Source: Bacillota bacterium (GTDB lineage Bacteria; Bacillota; Desulfitobacteriia; Desulfitobacteriales; JAJXUE01). From it: 64,000 nucleotides of DNA. A program made the translations under genes and the position numbers. The notes under the pieces are model-generated. The model did not search any database. It was not told where the DNA came from and saw only the letters and a program-made list of their open reading frames with translations. Below, one piece after another: positions 42,280-51,509 of the stretch; positions within the stretch are counted from its first letter, which is position 1; each line of letters begins with the position of its first letter. The stretch is from contig JAJXUE010000008.1 in the NCBI GenBank assembly GCA_021783135.1, positions 1 through 64,000 on the forward strand, in the 5' to 3' direction.

Positions 42280-43668
42280 ATGTTGCCGACGCAGTTAATT
42301 GCGGAATTAAAATCAACGTTAGGTGCCGCAAACGTACTCACCGACAAAGAAGATATGATTACCTATTCCTTTGATGCGACAGCAGGTATGCCTAGTAAAA
42401 ACCCCGATTTGGTGGTTTGTCCGAATTCGACCGAGGATGTAGTGGCCATTGTTAAATTGGCCAACAAGTACAATATTCCGATTTACCCGCGGGGGTCAGG
42501 TACCAATTTAAGTGGGGGGACCATCCCCATTGAAGGCGGAATAGTGCTCTCAATGTTAAATATGAATCAGATTTTGGAAGTCGACCAGGATAATTTGGTT
42601 GCGGTGGTCCAACCGGGCGTTGTCATTCAAAGCTTGAATAATGAAGTTCTCAAATATGGTCTAATCTACCCGCCGGACCCGGGTACTGTAACCACGGCAA
42701 CCATGGGTGGATCTACTATGGAATGTTCCGGTGGTTTGCGGGGGCTGAAATACGGTGTCACTAAGCACTATATCATGGGCATGCAGTTGGTCTTAGCCAG
42801 TGGCGAAGTGATCAAATGGGGCGGCAAAACAGTCAAAAATGTCAGCGGATATGACCTTACAGCGTTGTTTACTGGCTCAGAGGGTACGTTAGGCATTGTG
42901 ACCGAAATTTTGGTTAAGCTCATTCCGACGCCGGAGGCAAGGCAGTCTTTCTTGGCCGTGTTTGATGATGTGGATAAGGCAGGTCGCTGTATTTCAGCCA
43001 TTATCCGCAATAAGATTATCCCAGCAACCTTGGAAATTATGGATAATATGACGATTCGTACCGTGGAAGAGTATGCGAAAATTGGGCTTCCGACGGATGC
43101 GGAAGCTGTGTTGTTAATTGAGGTCGATGGCTACCGGGAAAGTGTTGCGCGCGAAGCGGAACAAGTATTGAAGGTCTGTCGGGAGGAAGGGGCGAGCGAC
43201 GTTCAGGCGGCTAAAGATGATGCCGCAAGGGACAAGTTGTGGGCGGCCCGTCGCGCGGCATTGCCCGCCCTGGCCCGAGTCAGCCCTACTACCGTCTTGG
43301 AAGATGCCACAGTACCCCGCAGTCGAATTCCCGAAATGCTCAAAGCAATTCGTCAGATCGCGTTAAAATATGACTTGAAAATCGGTACGTTTGGCCATGC
43401 CGGTGATGGGAATTTGCACCCTACGATTCTTACGGATAAGCACAATGCCGCTGAGATGCATCGGGTGGAACAAGCTGTCAATGAAATTTTTACTGTTGCC
43501 ATAAGTCTTGGAGGTACGCTGTCAGGGGAACACGGCATTGGCATGGCTAAAGCAGGTTTCTTGAATATGGAGTTTGGACCGGCAGGGGTAGATGTATTAC
43601 GGCGCCTTAAAGAGGCGCTGGACCCTGACTATCGCTTGAACCCCGGCAAGATTGTAAGGAGGGACTAG
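42280..43668 (+). CDS. glcD: FAD-linked glycolate/lactate oxidase subunit
   Basis: 462 residues. FAD-binding 4 domain 'YPRGSGTNLSGGTIP' and 'PGTVTTATMGGSTMECSGGLRG', then the FAD-oxidase C domain with 'GHAGDGNLHPTI' and the C-terminal 'GEHGIGMAKAGF'. Oxidises glycolate or D-lactate and passes electrons to the Fe-S partner two bases downstream. Ribosome site AGCAGGAGGG. Confidence 0.93.
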   Translation: MLPTQLIAELKSTLGAANVLTDKEDMITYSFDATAGMPSKNPDLVVCPNSTEDVVAIVKLANKYNIPIYPRGSGTNLSGGTIPIEGGIVLSMLNMNQILEVDQDNLVAVVQPGVVIQSLNNEVLKYGLIYPPDPGTVTTATMGGSTMECSGGLRGLKYGVTKHYIMGMQLVLASGEVIKWGGKTVKNVSGYDLTALFTGSEGTLGIVTEILVKLIPTPEARQSFLAVFDDVDKAGRCISAIIRNKIIPATLEIMDNMTIRTVEEYAKIGLPTDAEAVLLIEVDGYRESVAREAEQVLKVCREEGASDVQAAKDDAARDKLWAARRAALPALARVSPTTVLEDATVPRSRIPEMLKAIRQIALKYDLKIGTFGHAGDGNLHPTILTDKHNAAEMHRVEQAVNEIFTVAISLGGTLSGEHGIGMAKAGFLNMEFGPAGVDVLRRLKEALDPDYRLNPGKIVRRD

Positions 43669-43670
43669 CT

Positions 43671-44972
43671 ATGTCAGAATTCCAATCTTTGCAGGAAGTT
43701 CAACACGAAGTAAATAAATGCATGAAATGCGGCAATTGCCAAGCGGTTTGTCCTGTTTATCAGGAAACTCGGCAAGAGGTTGGGGAGGCGCGCGGTAAGA
43801 TTAAGCTGGTGGAGGCTTTACTTGAAGGTCAAATTGCTGTCACAGAAGGGCTTGCCGACCGGTTTTTGCTCTGCACAACCTGTGGGGCCTGTACCCAGAT
43901 TTGCCCGTGCGGCGTAAGGTTTGACAAGATTATTATGGGAGCGCGGGCCGAGGCCGTGCGCCATAAAGGCTTAGGTTCCATCAAAAAGTATGCCTTTACC
44001 GCGCTCAAACATCCAAAATTGTTTGACTTCGGGCTCAAGACAGGTGCGCGTTTTCAGTCGCTGGCCTTCAAACGAGTGAGTGACAAAGGCGGCAGAGCGC
44101 GCTTCCCAATCGGGATTGATCGTAAAAAGATTATTCCGGCTCTCGCCAAGGTTCCGCTTAAGGATCAACTGCCGGAGATTGTGCACGTTGCTAAACCAAA
44201 GTTAAAAGCGGCTTTCTTTGTAGGTTGCATGACCAATTACATCTATCCTGACATGGGGCGTGCTTTGGTGGATGTGCTGACGGCTAACAATGTTGAAGTC
44301 ATCATTCCGCACGATCAGCACTGTTGCGGCACCCCGGTCTATGCCAACGGAGAAGTTGCGACCGCGATTGCGATGGCAAAATCTAACTTAGATATCTTTG
44401 ACCGGACGGGCGCCGATGCCATAGTGCTTGATTGCGGCACTTGTACCGATTCCTGGAAGCATAATTATGTTAAACTGTTGGAGCAAGATACTTCTGGGTA
44501 TAAGGAAAAGGCCGAACGATGGGCTGCCAAAACTTACGAGATATCGGACTTTCTGGTTAATGTTATTGGCTTTACTCCAGAGAATTTAGGCCCTGTCAAG
44601 CGTAGAGTTACCTATCATGACCCCTGTCACGTAGCAAGAAGTTTAGGCATTACCAAGGAACCGCGCCTGTTGTTAAACAGCATCCCCGGACTGGAACTGG
44701 TGGAAATGAATGACCCGGGACGCTGTTGTGGGATGGCCGGCTCGTTTAGCTTAACCTTTCCTGATTTATCAGACAAAATTCTTGCCCATAAGGTCAAAAA
44801 TATTGCTGCTACTAATGTGGACGCAGTTGCAACCAGCTGTCCGGCCTGCCGCATGCAACTAGCCGGCGGCGTAGAAAATGCTTCGCTGCAGCATGATGTT
44901 GTGCATGTCGTGCAACTTCTCGCTGCAGCCTATCGAGCCAAAGTGCAACCAAAGGATCAGGCCGCGAAGTAA
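43671..44972 (+). CDS. glcF: Fe-S subunit of glycolate/lactate oxidase
   Basis: 433 residues. Two 4Fe-4S motifs 'CMKCGNCQAVCP' and 'CTTCGACTQICPCG', followed by two CCG (heterodisulfide reductase-type) domains with 'HCCGTPVYANG' and 'GRCCGMAGSFSL'. Transfers electrons from the flavin subunit to quinone or another acceptor. Starts two bases after glcD. Confidence 0.93.
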   Translation: MSEFQSLQEVQHEVNKCMKCGNCQAVCPVYQETRQEVGEARGKIKLVEALLEGQIAVTEGLADRFLLCTTCGACTQICPCGVRFDKIIMGARAEAVRHKGLGSIKKYAFTALKHPKLFDFGLKTGARFQSLAFKRVSDKGGRARFPIGIDRKKIIPALAKVPLKDQLPEIVHVAKPKLKAAFFVGCMTNYIYPDMGRALVDVLTANNVEVIIPHDQHCCGTPVYANGEVATAIAMAKSNLDIFDRTGADAIVLDCGTCTDSWKHNYVKLLEQDTSGYKEKAERWAAKTYEISDFLVNVIGFTPENLGPVKRRVTYHDPCHVARSLGITKEPRLLLNSIPGLELVEMNDPGRCCGMAGSFSLTFPDLSDKILAHKVKNIAATNVDAVATSCPACRMQLAGGVENASLQHDVVHVVQLLAAAYRAKVQPKDQAAK

Positions 44973-44998
44973 TCTTAGCTAACTACATGCAGTAAGGT

Positions 44999-45060
44999 GA
45001 AAAGCATCAAAAGAGTTGTGTCCAGCCTAAGGAGCATTGGCCACGCTTGTTTGATGCTTT
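44999..45060 (+). other. Long inverted repeat after glcF
   Basis: AAAGCATCAAA/TTTGATGCTTT with a loop containing a smaller GTG..CCAC stem. No T-run, but it may end or stabilise the glcDF transcript. Confidence 0.4.
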
Positions 45061-45100
45061 GCTGCATTGCTAGCATAATTCGGACGATTAGGTTCTGAGT

Positions 45101-45129
45101 TTGACATTGTTTCTGTAATAAGATAAAAT
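45101..45129 (+). promoter_or_regulatory. Promoter of the GntR regulator gene
   Basis: TTGACA-17 bp-TAAAAT, 60 nt upstream of the regulator's TTG start. Confidence 0.8.
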
Positions 45130-45188
45130 TTTTCTGTTACATGATAATCTTGCTGCGCAAAAGATCTAAGGCCTGAGGTGTAAATAGT

Positions 45189-45890
45189 TTGGAATTTGAA
45201 CCGATTAAAACTAAAAAAATATACGAACAGATTGTAGAACAGATTCGCGAGTTAATTCAAGGCGGTGACCTCGAACCAGGGGACAAGCTCTTGTCCGAAC
45301 GCGAATTGTCCGAAAAATTGCGGGTTAGCCGCGCCTCAGTTCGCGAAGCGCTCAGTGCGCTCGAGATAATGGGGTTAATTGATGTTAGACCGGGTGGTGG
45401 CACGTTTATTCGGCACACTTCTGTGGATTCTATCATCGGCCCAATGGCTTTGATTCTGTCCATGGAAAAAGACACTGTGCTGGAACTGTTAGAGGTGCGT
45501 AAGGTGCTTGAAGTCGAAGCCGCAGGGTTGGCTGCACAACGGGCTAATCCGAATGAATTGGCTGAGATGTGGGATGCGCTGGAAGAGATGAGGTTGGATC
45601 TGGCCCAAGGTCGCTTGGGCGAGGAAGCAGATCATCAATTTCATTTTGCAGTAGCGAATGCTACGCATAACTCCATCCTGATGCGCCTAATGAATACTAT
45701 TTCTGACACTATGCGTAAGACGCTGCGCTCTAGTCGGCAGAGCTTATATTTACGCAAGGGTACGCCGGAACGGCTCTATGCTGAGCATGAGAAGGTATAT
45801 CAAGCTATCTTCCGGCATGATGTCGCGGTGGCACGTGAGGAAATGTACCGGCATTTGGTCGGTGTGGAAGAGCGTATTGTTCATGAATAG
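45189..45890 (+). CDS. GntR-family (FadR subgroup) transcriptional regulator
   Basis: 233 residues, TTG start. Winged helix 'LEPGDKLLSERELSEKLRVSRASVREALSALEIMGLI', then an all-helical FCD effector domain (HQFHFAVANATHN with metal-ligand His/Asp positions). Probably controls the adjacent glcDF in response to a hydroxy-acid, since a TGGTC-A-GACCA palindrome sits at the glcD promoter. Confidence 0.92.
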   Translation: MEFEPIKTKKIYEQIVEQIRELIQGGDLEPGDKLLSERELSEKLRVSRASVREALSALEIMGLIDVRPGGGTFIRHTSVDSIIGPMALILSMEKDTVLELLEVRKVLEVEAAGLAAQRANPNELAEMWDALEEMRLDLAQGRLGEEADHQFHFAVANATHNSILMRLMNTISDTMRKTLRSSRQSLYLRKGTPERLYAEHEKVYQAIFRHDVAVAREEMYRHLVGVEERIVHE

Positions 45891-45898
45891 GTGCTAAG

Positions 45899-45918
45899 AA
45901 CCCCCGCATGGGGGTTTT
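45899..45918 (+). terminator. Terminator after GntR gene
   Basis: AACCCCC-gcat-GGGGGTT plus TT; short GC-rich stem directly after the stop codon. Confidence 0.85.
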
Positions 45919-45943
45919 CGCTTTTCAAACTGAGGTGTATGGC

Positions 45944-46924
45944 ATGTCTAGTTTACTACCTAAAATCCCCAAATTAACCAAACTGCCTAAATTACCAAGT
46001 TGGGCTCAAGTTATCCAAGCGTTGCGACGACACCGCAAAGCGCTGTTGGAAGCCGGGGTCTGGTTGGTAATAATTGCAGTTGTATTTTTCGTGCCGCAAA
46101 CACGGCTCACCGCGAATCGCCTGATTTATGTTCTCAGTAATCGTAAACCTCCGGCGTGGGTAAGCCTGCCTAAAGGTGCAAAAATTGATGTTGATAGCAC
46201 GGAACGCTATAAACGGCAGGAACTGGCCGAGTTTAATGCCAAAATGACCGGGGTCGGTCGCGACGTGCTGACTGCGCTGGGACTCAAGCGTCCGCTTGTG
46301 ACCGTGACTCTCAAACCCAGTCTCTATGGCTGGCCTAAAGTGCGACAGGATTTGCAGGCGGCAGGCAATACTTTTGTGGAGTTTTGGGGCGTTTCGATCC
46401 TGACCTATCAGGGACAGACTTATATCATGGGTATTGTGGGGGCGACGTCCACGCCAATTAATATGAGCGACAACGTGTTGCGTTGGCAAAAGGATATCGA
46501 GGCTTCCGCCCAAAAATATCACGTTGAAGCGGCCTTGGTTGCGGCCGTGATCGAGACCGAATCCGGCGGCGACCCTGATGCGCTTAGTCCTGTTGGTGCC
46601 ATTGGTCTGATGCAGCTAATGCCGGGTACGGCTGCTTCCCTAGGAGTTAATCCGTACGATCCAGCACAAAATATTGACGGAGGCACACATTACCTGGAAG
46701 TACAGCTACAACATTTCGGCAGCCTAGAAGGAGCTTTAGCAGCTTATAATGCCGGTCCGGGTGAGGTTGCAAGCGGTAATTGGGTGAAGCTGCCGGAAAC
46801 ACTAAACTATGTCCAAAAAGTGCCTATGCTGCAAGAAAAATACGAACGTATTTGGGCACAGCATGCAGCGGCGGACGCGCAAAGGGCCAAGGCGCGTGAA
46901 CAGGCGATGGCCAAGCATAATTAG
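45944..46924 (+). CDS. Membrane-anchored lytic transglycosylase (SLT family)
   Basis: 326 residues from ATG at 45944 after TGAGGTG; the ORF-track start overlaps the terminator. One span (LLEAGVWLVIIAVVFFV), then an unusual 110-residue region and a goose-lysozyme/SLT domain: catalytic Glu in 'IETESGGDPDALSPVGAIGLMQLMPGTA' and 'AYNAGPGEV'. Cleaves peptidoglycan glycan strands at the outer membrane face. Confidence 0.9.
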   Translation: MSSLLPKIPKLTKLPKLPSWAQVIQALRRHRKALLEAGVWLVIIAVVFFVPQTRLTANRLIYVLSNRKPPAWVSLPKGAKIDVDSTERYKRQELAEFNAKMTGVGRDVLTALGLKRPLVTVTLKPSLYGWPKVRQDLQAAGNTFVEFWGVSILTYQGQTYIMGIVGATSTPINMSDNVLRWQKDIEASAQKYHVEAALVAAVIETESGGDPDALSPVGAIGLMQLMPGTAASLGVNPYDPAQNIDGGTHYLEVQLQHFGSLEGALAAYNAGPGEVASGNWVKLPETLNYVQKVPMLQEKYERIWAQHAAADAQRAKAREQAMAKHN

Positions 46925-46939
46925 CATGGTAGGTTTGGA

Positions 46940-48202
46940 GTGAATGGATTGTACGATGTAATTGTGGTCGGCGGGGGAGCCGCAGGCATGATGGCAGCAG
47001 GTCAAGCTGCCATGACCGGTGCGAAGGCTGTACTTCTGGAAAAGACGGACCGGCTTGGCAAAAAGGTGGCCATCTCTGGCAAGGGACGATGCAATATAAC
47101 TAATGCTGCGGATGTGGCGACCATAATCAAGCAATTTCCCGGCAATGGCAATTTTTTATATGGTCCTTTGTACACCTTTGATAATCAAGCTCTGGTTGAA
47201 TTCCTGGCCCAACGTGGTGTTGCCACGAAAGTGGAACGCGGACAGCGCGTTTTTCCCGTATCTGATGACGCTGAACAAATCGTGGATGCTTTTAAGCAAT
47301 TTTTACGGCAAACTGGTGTCGAGATCAGAACGCAGGCGCAAGTTAATAAAATTTTGCGGCAAGAGCAGCAGATCACAGGGGTCCGCCTAACGAGCGGGGA
47401 GATTGTGCCGGGCAAAGCCGTCATAATTTGTACGGGCGGGTTGTCTTATCCGGCAACAGGGTCGACGGGCGACGGCTATCACTGGGCGCAAGAGTTAGGA
47501 CATACAGTTATCCCCACCCGCCCGGCACTTGTTCCGTTGGTCAGTGCGGAAAGTTGGGTTAAGCAGCTCCAAGGGTTAGCCTTGCGCAATGTGCAGCTTA
47601 CAGCGTGGCGGGGCAGCAAGGTGCTCGATACCCAGTTTGGCGAAATGCTGTTTGCGCATTTCGGTATTACCGGCCCGATAGTCCTTTCCATCAGTCGCGC
47701 CGTGGTTGATGAGTTAGCACGTGCCAAACAGCATGTCCTGGTTACGCTGGATTTGAAACCGGCCTTAAGTGGAGAACAACTTGATGCCAGACTGCAGCGC
47801 GATTTTACCGCCTTGGCTCGCAAACAGTTTAAAAATTCACTCCAGGATCTGTTGCCAAAAAACCTGATACCGGTCATTATTGACCTGTCCCAAATTCCAC
47901 CAGAGAAAGAAGTACACCAAATCACGCGGGAAGAGCGACTGCATTTGGGCCGATTGTTGAAGCGACTGCCCATGACAATCATTAAGTCGCTGCCGATTGC
48001 TGCTGCAATAGTCACGGCCGGCGGCGTATCGGTCAAGGAAATAAATCCGAAGACTCTTGAATCAAAGCTTTGTCAGGGCCTGTTTTTTGCCGGCGAAGTG
48101 ATTGACGTGGATGCCTATACGGGCGGTTACAATCTGCAAGCGGCTTTTTCCACCGGATACCTCGCAGGTAAAAGCGCGGCAATAGGTTCTAGCGAGCATT
48201 AG
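46940..48202 (+). CDS. HI0933/BaiN-family flavoprotein
   Basis: 420 residues from GTG. FAD Rossmann motif 'VIVVGGGAAGMMAAGQAA', then 'RLGKKVAISGKGRCNITNA' and C-terminal 'FFAGEVIDVDAYTGGYNLQAAFSTG', both family signatures. NAD(P)/FAD-dependent oxidoreductase of uncertain substrate; BaiN acts on steroids but most homologues are uncharacterised. Starts 15 nt after the transglycosylase gene. Confidence 0.9.
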   Translation: MNGLYDVIVVGGGAAGMMAAGQAAMTGAKAVLLEKTDRLGKKVAISGKGRCNITNAADVATIIKQFPGNGNFLYGPLYTFDNQALVEFLAQRGVATKVERGQRVFPVSDDAEQIVDAFKQFLRQTGVEIRTQAQVNKILRQEQQITGVRLTSGEIVPGKAVIICTGGLSYPATGSTGDGYHWAQELGHTVIPTRPALVPLVSAESWVKQLQGLALRNVQLTAWRGSKVLDTQFGEMLFAHFGITGPIVLSISRAVVDELARAKQHVLVTLDLKPALSGEQLDARLQRDFTALARKQFKNSLQDLLPKNLIPVIIDLSQIPPEKEVHQITREERLHLGRLLKRLPMTIIKSLPIAAAIVTAGGVSVKEINPKTLESKLCQGLFFAGEVIDVDAYTGGYNLQAAFSTGYLAGKSAAIGSSEH

Positions 48203-48240
48203 TCCCGCATAACTTGTCTTGAGGACAAGGAGGGATTGGG

Positions 48241-48708
48241 TTGGCAGACCTTGACCGTAAAGTAATGCGGCTAATGCAAAAAGTAGAGAAGGTTTTAGTG
48301 CGCATGGTAGTGCTCGGTGTTGTCGGTCTGCTGCTAATTCAACTGGTTTTAGCGCGGGCTAAGGACCCGGTTGATTTCTACCTGGCCTTTGCCCAAACGA
48401 TTGAGACAATACCCTTAGAGGGCACGAACGCGCAGTGGGAACCCAATTTGGAACTAACCGCACTCGGTGGGGACGCGTCGCGTTTAAAGGTATTGGTGAA
48501 TGAACGTGAAGTCGGCACGCTCAATAACGGTAAATTAAGCCTTAAAATACAGGCTGGGGATCGCCTTGCGGTGGATGCACGGTTGGTAGCACCGTCTGTG
48601 CGGCTCACCGTTACCGCAATCGGCCAAGACCTTGCCTATCCCAAGCTCAACCAAGTATGGCCGTTGCGCCCCGCACTACTTGATTTAGGTCAGGTCAAGC
48701 ATAAGTAA
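48241..48708 (+). CDS. Hypothetical membrane-anchored protein
   Basis: 155 residues from TTG after AGGAGGGATTGGG. One N-terminal span (VVLGVVGLLLIQLVLA), then a beta-rich exported domain (LELTALGGDASRLKVLVNEREVG). Common beside BaiN-like and cmk-region genes in Peptococcaceae, but no function known to me. Confidence 0.65.
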   Translation: MADLDRKVMRLMQKVEKVLVRMVVLGVVGLLLIQLVLARAKDPVDFYLAFAQTIETIPLEGTNAQWEPNLELTALGGDASRLKVLVNEREVGTLNNGKLSLKIQAGDRLAVDARLVAPSVRLTVTAIGQDLAYPKLNQVWPLRPALLDLGQVKHK

Positions 48709-48714
48709 TTCTGC

Positions 48715-48743
48715 TTGCATCTTGTACTCTTACATACTACAAT
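48715..48743 (+). promoter_or_regulatory. Promoter of the hutP-aroH transcript
   Basis: TTGCAT-17 bp-TACAAT. Transcription would start near 48750 and run through the UAG motif and attenuator. Confidence 0.7.
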
Positions 48744-48756
48744 GACTATAATCAAC

Positions 48757-48858
48757 GGTAGAATGGTAGGATGGAAAGAGCATGATTGTTGCAGGTGGCG
48801 GGGATTACCCTTGCTCACCTGATAATTAGCCTTGAAGCACCCGCCATGGGTGCTTTTT
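48757..48858 (+). promoter_or_regulatory. hutP leader: paired UAG triplets, antiterminator and terminator
   Basis: ggTAGaatggTAGgatgg places two UAG triplets 8 nt apart (48759, 48767). CAGGTG/CACCTG forms an upstream hairpin. The terminator AAGCACCC-gccat-GGGTGCTT (48835-48855) ends in TTTT. TGGCGGG (48796-48802) can pair with CCCGCCA (48840-48846) in the terminator's left arm, so two exclusive folds exist. This is an attenuator, likely autoregulatory. Confidence 0.72.
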
Positions 48859-48885
48859 GAGCTTTAAACTCCGGAGGTTTTAGCT

Positions 48886-49308
48886 ATGAATCTTGGCAGC
48901 AAAAAAGTTGCGATGGTGGCCTTGCGTATGGCCTTAAGTGAATCAAGGGAAGAAGAATCACATTTAAAAGAACATTTTGCCAAAAGCGGGATTAAAACTG
49001 CAGGGGTAGATTATGGGGGTGAATTTGTTCCCTCCGTGCGCAAAATTGTCGAGAGGGCTGTAGTCGCAGCCAAACGTGAGGGAGTAATTCAAGAAACACA
49101 TGGCGGTGAAGGCGCTGTGGCGGGGGCGGCCCGTGAAGCTTTGAGTCAGATCATGCCTAAAGCCGTAGGACTCAATATTGGCGGGAAAATAGGCGTGGCG
49201 CGTTACCAAGAGCATCTCAGTGTGGCTGTATTTGTCGGCATTGGGCTACTGCATTTGGACGAAGTAGCCGTAGGGCTTGGTCACCGCGCCCTAGCTAAGG
49301 AGGGATAG
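48886..49308 (+). CDS. hutP: HutP-family RNA-binding antiterminator
   Basis: 140 residues. '[24 protein letters not shown]', '[12 protein letters not shown]' and 'GKIGVARY...[19 protein letters not shown]' match clostridial HutP. In Bacillus HutP binds UAG-triplet RNA with L-histidine and Mg2+. The histidines I recall as metal ligands there (HALYHAT) align here with '[12 protein letters not shown]', which lacks them, so ligand response may differ. It precedes aroH by one base, not hut genes, and its own leader carries UAG motifs. Confidence 0.85.
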   Translation: MNLGSKKVAMVALRMALSESREEESHLKEHFAKSGIKTAGVDYGGEFVPSVRKIVERAVVAAKREGVIQETHGGEGAVAGAAREALSQIMPKAVGLNIGGKIGVARYQEHLSVAVFVGIGLLHLDEVAVGLGHRALAKEG

Positions 49309-49309
49309 G

Positions 49310-49675
49310 ATGTTTGTCAGAGGAATTAGAGGAGCTACTTCGGTAACGGAGAACACCCCTGAGGCCATCAGGATTGCAACCAGGGAGCTGTTGCGTACGA
49401 TCGTGCAGGAAAATGAACTGGACCTCTCGATGCTTGTAAGTGCTATCTTCACGGTTACTAAAGATCTAAACGCCGACTTTCCGGCTTCGACTGCGCGGGA
49501 ATTGGGCTGGAATAGTGTACCCCTGATTTGCGCAACTGAGATCGATGTACCTGGGGCGATGCCTCTGGTGATCAGGGTCTTAATTCACACCAACACCACA
49601 AAGAGTCAAACTGAGATCAAGCATGTTTACCTGGGTGCGGCGGCCGGATTGCGGCGTGATTTAGCTGCACAATAA
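49310..49675 (+). CDS. aroH: Chorismate mutase, AroH class
   Basis: 121 residues, the monofunctional trimeric AroH fold: '[20 protein letters not shown]' (Arg near 7), '[19 protein letters not shown]' and '[13 protein letters not shown]' are its signatures. Converts chorismate to prephenate for Tyr/Phe. One base after hutP, so co-transcribed, and directly before the trp operon as in Bacillus supra-operons. Confidence 0.95.
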   Translation: MFVRGIRGATSVTENTPEAIRIATRELLRTIVQENELDLSMLVSAIFTVTKDLNADFPASTARELGWNSVPLICATEIDVPGAMPLVIRVLIHTNTTKSQTEIKHVYLGAAAGLRRDLAAQ

Positions 49676-49712
49676 GAAAAGCGCGCATCTGTTTCCTCTT
49701 TGCGCGCTTTTC
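49676..49712 (+). terminator. Terminator after aroH
   Basis: GAAAAGCGCGC/GCGCGCTTTTC, an 11-bp perfect stem including the T-run. A second GC hairpin (CTCGCC/GGCGAG) lies just after. Separates hutP-aroH from the trp promoter. Confidence 0.9.
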
Positions 49713-49780
49713 CGCGTACTATCTTCCGCTGTCCTCGCCTGGTTGGCGAGGTTATACTTTCTGATAGTATGAAAAAATGG

Positions 49781-49809
49781 TTGACATTTCCCAGTCGCAT
49801 ACATATAAT
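49781..49809 (+). promoter_or_regulatory. Consensus promoter of the trp operon
   Basis: TTGACA-17 bp-TATAAT, a perfect sigma-A promoter. Confidence 0.92.
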
Positions 49810-49821
49810 TTAATATATATT

Positions 49822-49940
49822 TAGAGTAGTCAGAGTGTTAGGCAGTAGTTGAGCTGAGAATTAAGTATGCGATTGAGCTAAGTAAAGTTATGTTGTGTTA
49901 GTTGAGTTAGTTGAGCAAAGTTGAGCTGAGCTGAGATGAG
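49822..49940 (+). promoter_or_regulatory. TRAP-binding leader: (G/U)AG triplets at 5-nt period
   Basis: NAG triplets begin at 49899, 49904, 49908, 49913, 49918, 49923, 49928, 49933, 49938 with GAG/UAG/AAG, plus 49875/49880/49885 and 49846/49851/49856 sets upstream. The 5-nt period (triplet plus two-base spacer) is the TRAP (MtrB) signature. About twenty triplets in total, more than the 11 bound by one TRAP ring. mtrB itself is not in the window. Confidence 0.88.
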
Positions 49941-49974
49941 AATGCTGCGCTGGGAACATAATTGTTCATTACCG

Positions 49975-50005
49975 GACCAGTACTCATTTGAGTACTGGTC
50001 TTTTT
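49975..50005 (+). terminator. trp leader attenuator terminator
   Basis: GACCAGTACTC/GAGTACTGGTC, 11-bp perfect stem, 4-nt loop, then TTTTT. Lies between the TRAP site and trpE, so TRAP binding would favour it. Confidence 0.92.
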
Positions 50006-50030
50006 GCGTCCGAAAAAGGGAGGAACGGCG

Positions 50031-51509
50031 ATGTCAGGTATTTCCTATGAAGACTTTACGGCTTTAGCCAAAGATTATGAGTATATTCCCATGTGGAGTG
50101 ACTTAACAGGGGATTTAGATACGCCGGTGTCGTTAGTGAAGAAACTGGGCGGTTGTGTATACCTGCTAGAAAGTGTCGAACGCGGCGAAAGCCTTGGACG
50201 GCATTCCTTTATCGGTATCGATACAATGCTTACTTTTGCCGTAAATGGTGACTTATGCCGGATCACGGGCAATGGTCGCACTCAAAGCAGCGAAGCCGGC
50301 GACCCGCTGCAACTTTTAGCGGCTACCTTAAGCGACTTAAAAGTTGCTCCGGTGGCGGAATTGCAAGGCTTCTCCGGCGGAGCCGTAGGATACTTAGGTT
50401 ACGACATGGTGCGCAGATTAGAGAACTTACCGCACCTGGCAGAGGATGATTTGGCCTTGCCGGAAAGTAAATTTGTCATCACCAAGGGTGTTATTGCCGT
50501 CGACCACATTTCCCGGCAGATTCGGGTCATCGCCTTGGTGCAACGGGGACAAGATTTGGCGCAAAGTTATGCCCAAGGTCAGAAATATCTGGACGCTATT
50601 GTGCGCAAATTGCAAGGTCCCCTGCCGGCGCAGCCTGTCCCGTGCAGCACAGCAGGTATGGAGGTAAAATCAAATTTAACCCGTGCCAAATATATCACAA
50701 TGGTTGAGAAGGCTAAAGAATATATCAAGGCAGGAGACATTTTTCAGGTGGTGTTGTCGCAACGCTTTACCTCCCCCATCACGGAGGAACCTTTTGAAAT
50801 ATATCGCCGTCTGCGTTCCATCAACCCCTCACCCTATTTGTATTATCTGGATTTTGGACCCACCAAGCTAATTGGTTCATCGCCGGAAATGTTGGTCAGG
50901 GCCGGGGCCAAACGGGTGGAGACCTGTCCCATCGCCGGGACCAGACCTAGAGGCGCAACTGAACAACAGGATCAAGCTTTGGCGGAGGAACTCTTGGCCA
51001 ATGCCAAAGAACGAGCCGAACACATCATGCTGGTGGATCTCAGTCGCAACGATTTAGGGCGGGTGTGCCGCTACGGCAGTGTTAAGGCAGAACAAATGCT
51101 GCAGGTGGAACGTTTTTCCCACGTCATGCATCTGGTTTCCCGGGTTGCCGGAGAATTACGCCCCGAATTTTCGGGTTTTGACGCTTTAAAGGTGTGCTTT
51201 CCGGCAGGAACTCTATCCGGAGCACCGAAAATAAGGGCGATGGAGATAATCGAAGAACTTGAGCCGACCCGACGCGGGCCGTACGGTGGTGCTATCGGCT
51301 ATCTAGGTTTTAATGGCGAATTGGATTCATGTATTACCATCCGTACCATCTTGATTAAAGATCAGACCGCGTATGTTCAGGCTGGAGCGGGTATTGTAGC
51401 TGACTCGGACCCGGAACGCGAATATGAAGAGACTGTAAATAAAGCCGGTGCGCTGTTGCAAGCCATTAATCCGGCCCAGGAGGGGAAATTAATTGTTGTT
51501 AATGATTGA
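50031..51509 (+). CDS. trpE: Anthranilate synthase component I
   Basis: 492 residues from ATG after GGGAGGAACGG; the ORF-track start nine codons earlier has no ribosome site. The N-terminal '[18 protein letters not shown]' and '[12 protein letters not shown]' form the Trp feedback site. C-terminal chorismate-binding motifs '[12 protein letters not shown]', 'IAGTRPRG' and '[16 protein letters not shown]' are complete. Uses ammonia from TrpG to make anthranilate. Confidence 0.96.
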   Translation: MSGISYEDFTALAKDYEYIPMWSDLTGDLDTPVSLVKKLGGCVYLLESVERGESLGRHSFIGIDTMLTFAVNGDLCRITGNGRTQSSEAGDPLQLLAATLSDLKVAPVAELQGFSGGAVGYLGYDMVRRLENLPHLAEDDLALPESKFVITKGVIAVDHISRQIRVIALVQRGQDLAQSYAQGQKYLDAIVRKLQGPLPAQPVPCSTAGMEVKSNLTRAKYITMVEKAKEYIKAGDIFQVVLSQRFTSPITEEPFEIYRRLRSINPSPYLYYLDFGPTKLIGSSPEMLVRAGAKRVETCPIAGTRPRGATEQQDQALAEELLANAKERAEHIMLVDLSRNDLGRVCRYGSVKAEQMLQVERFSHVMHLVSRVAGELRPEFSGFDALKVCFPAGTLSGAPKIRAMEIIEELEPTRRGPYGGAIGYLGFNGELDSCITIRTILIKDQTAYVQAGAGIVADSDPEREYEETVNKAGALLQAINPAQEGKLIVVND

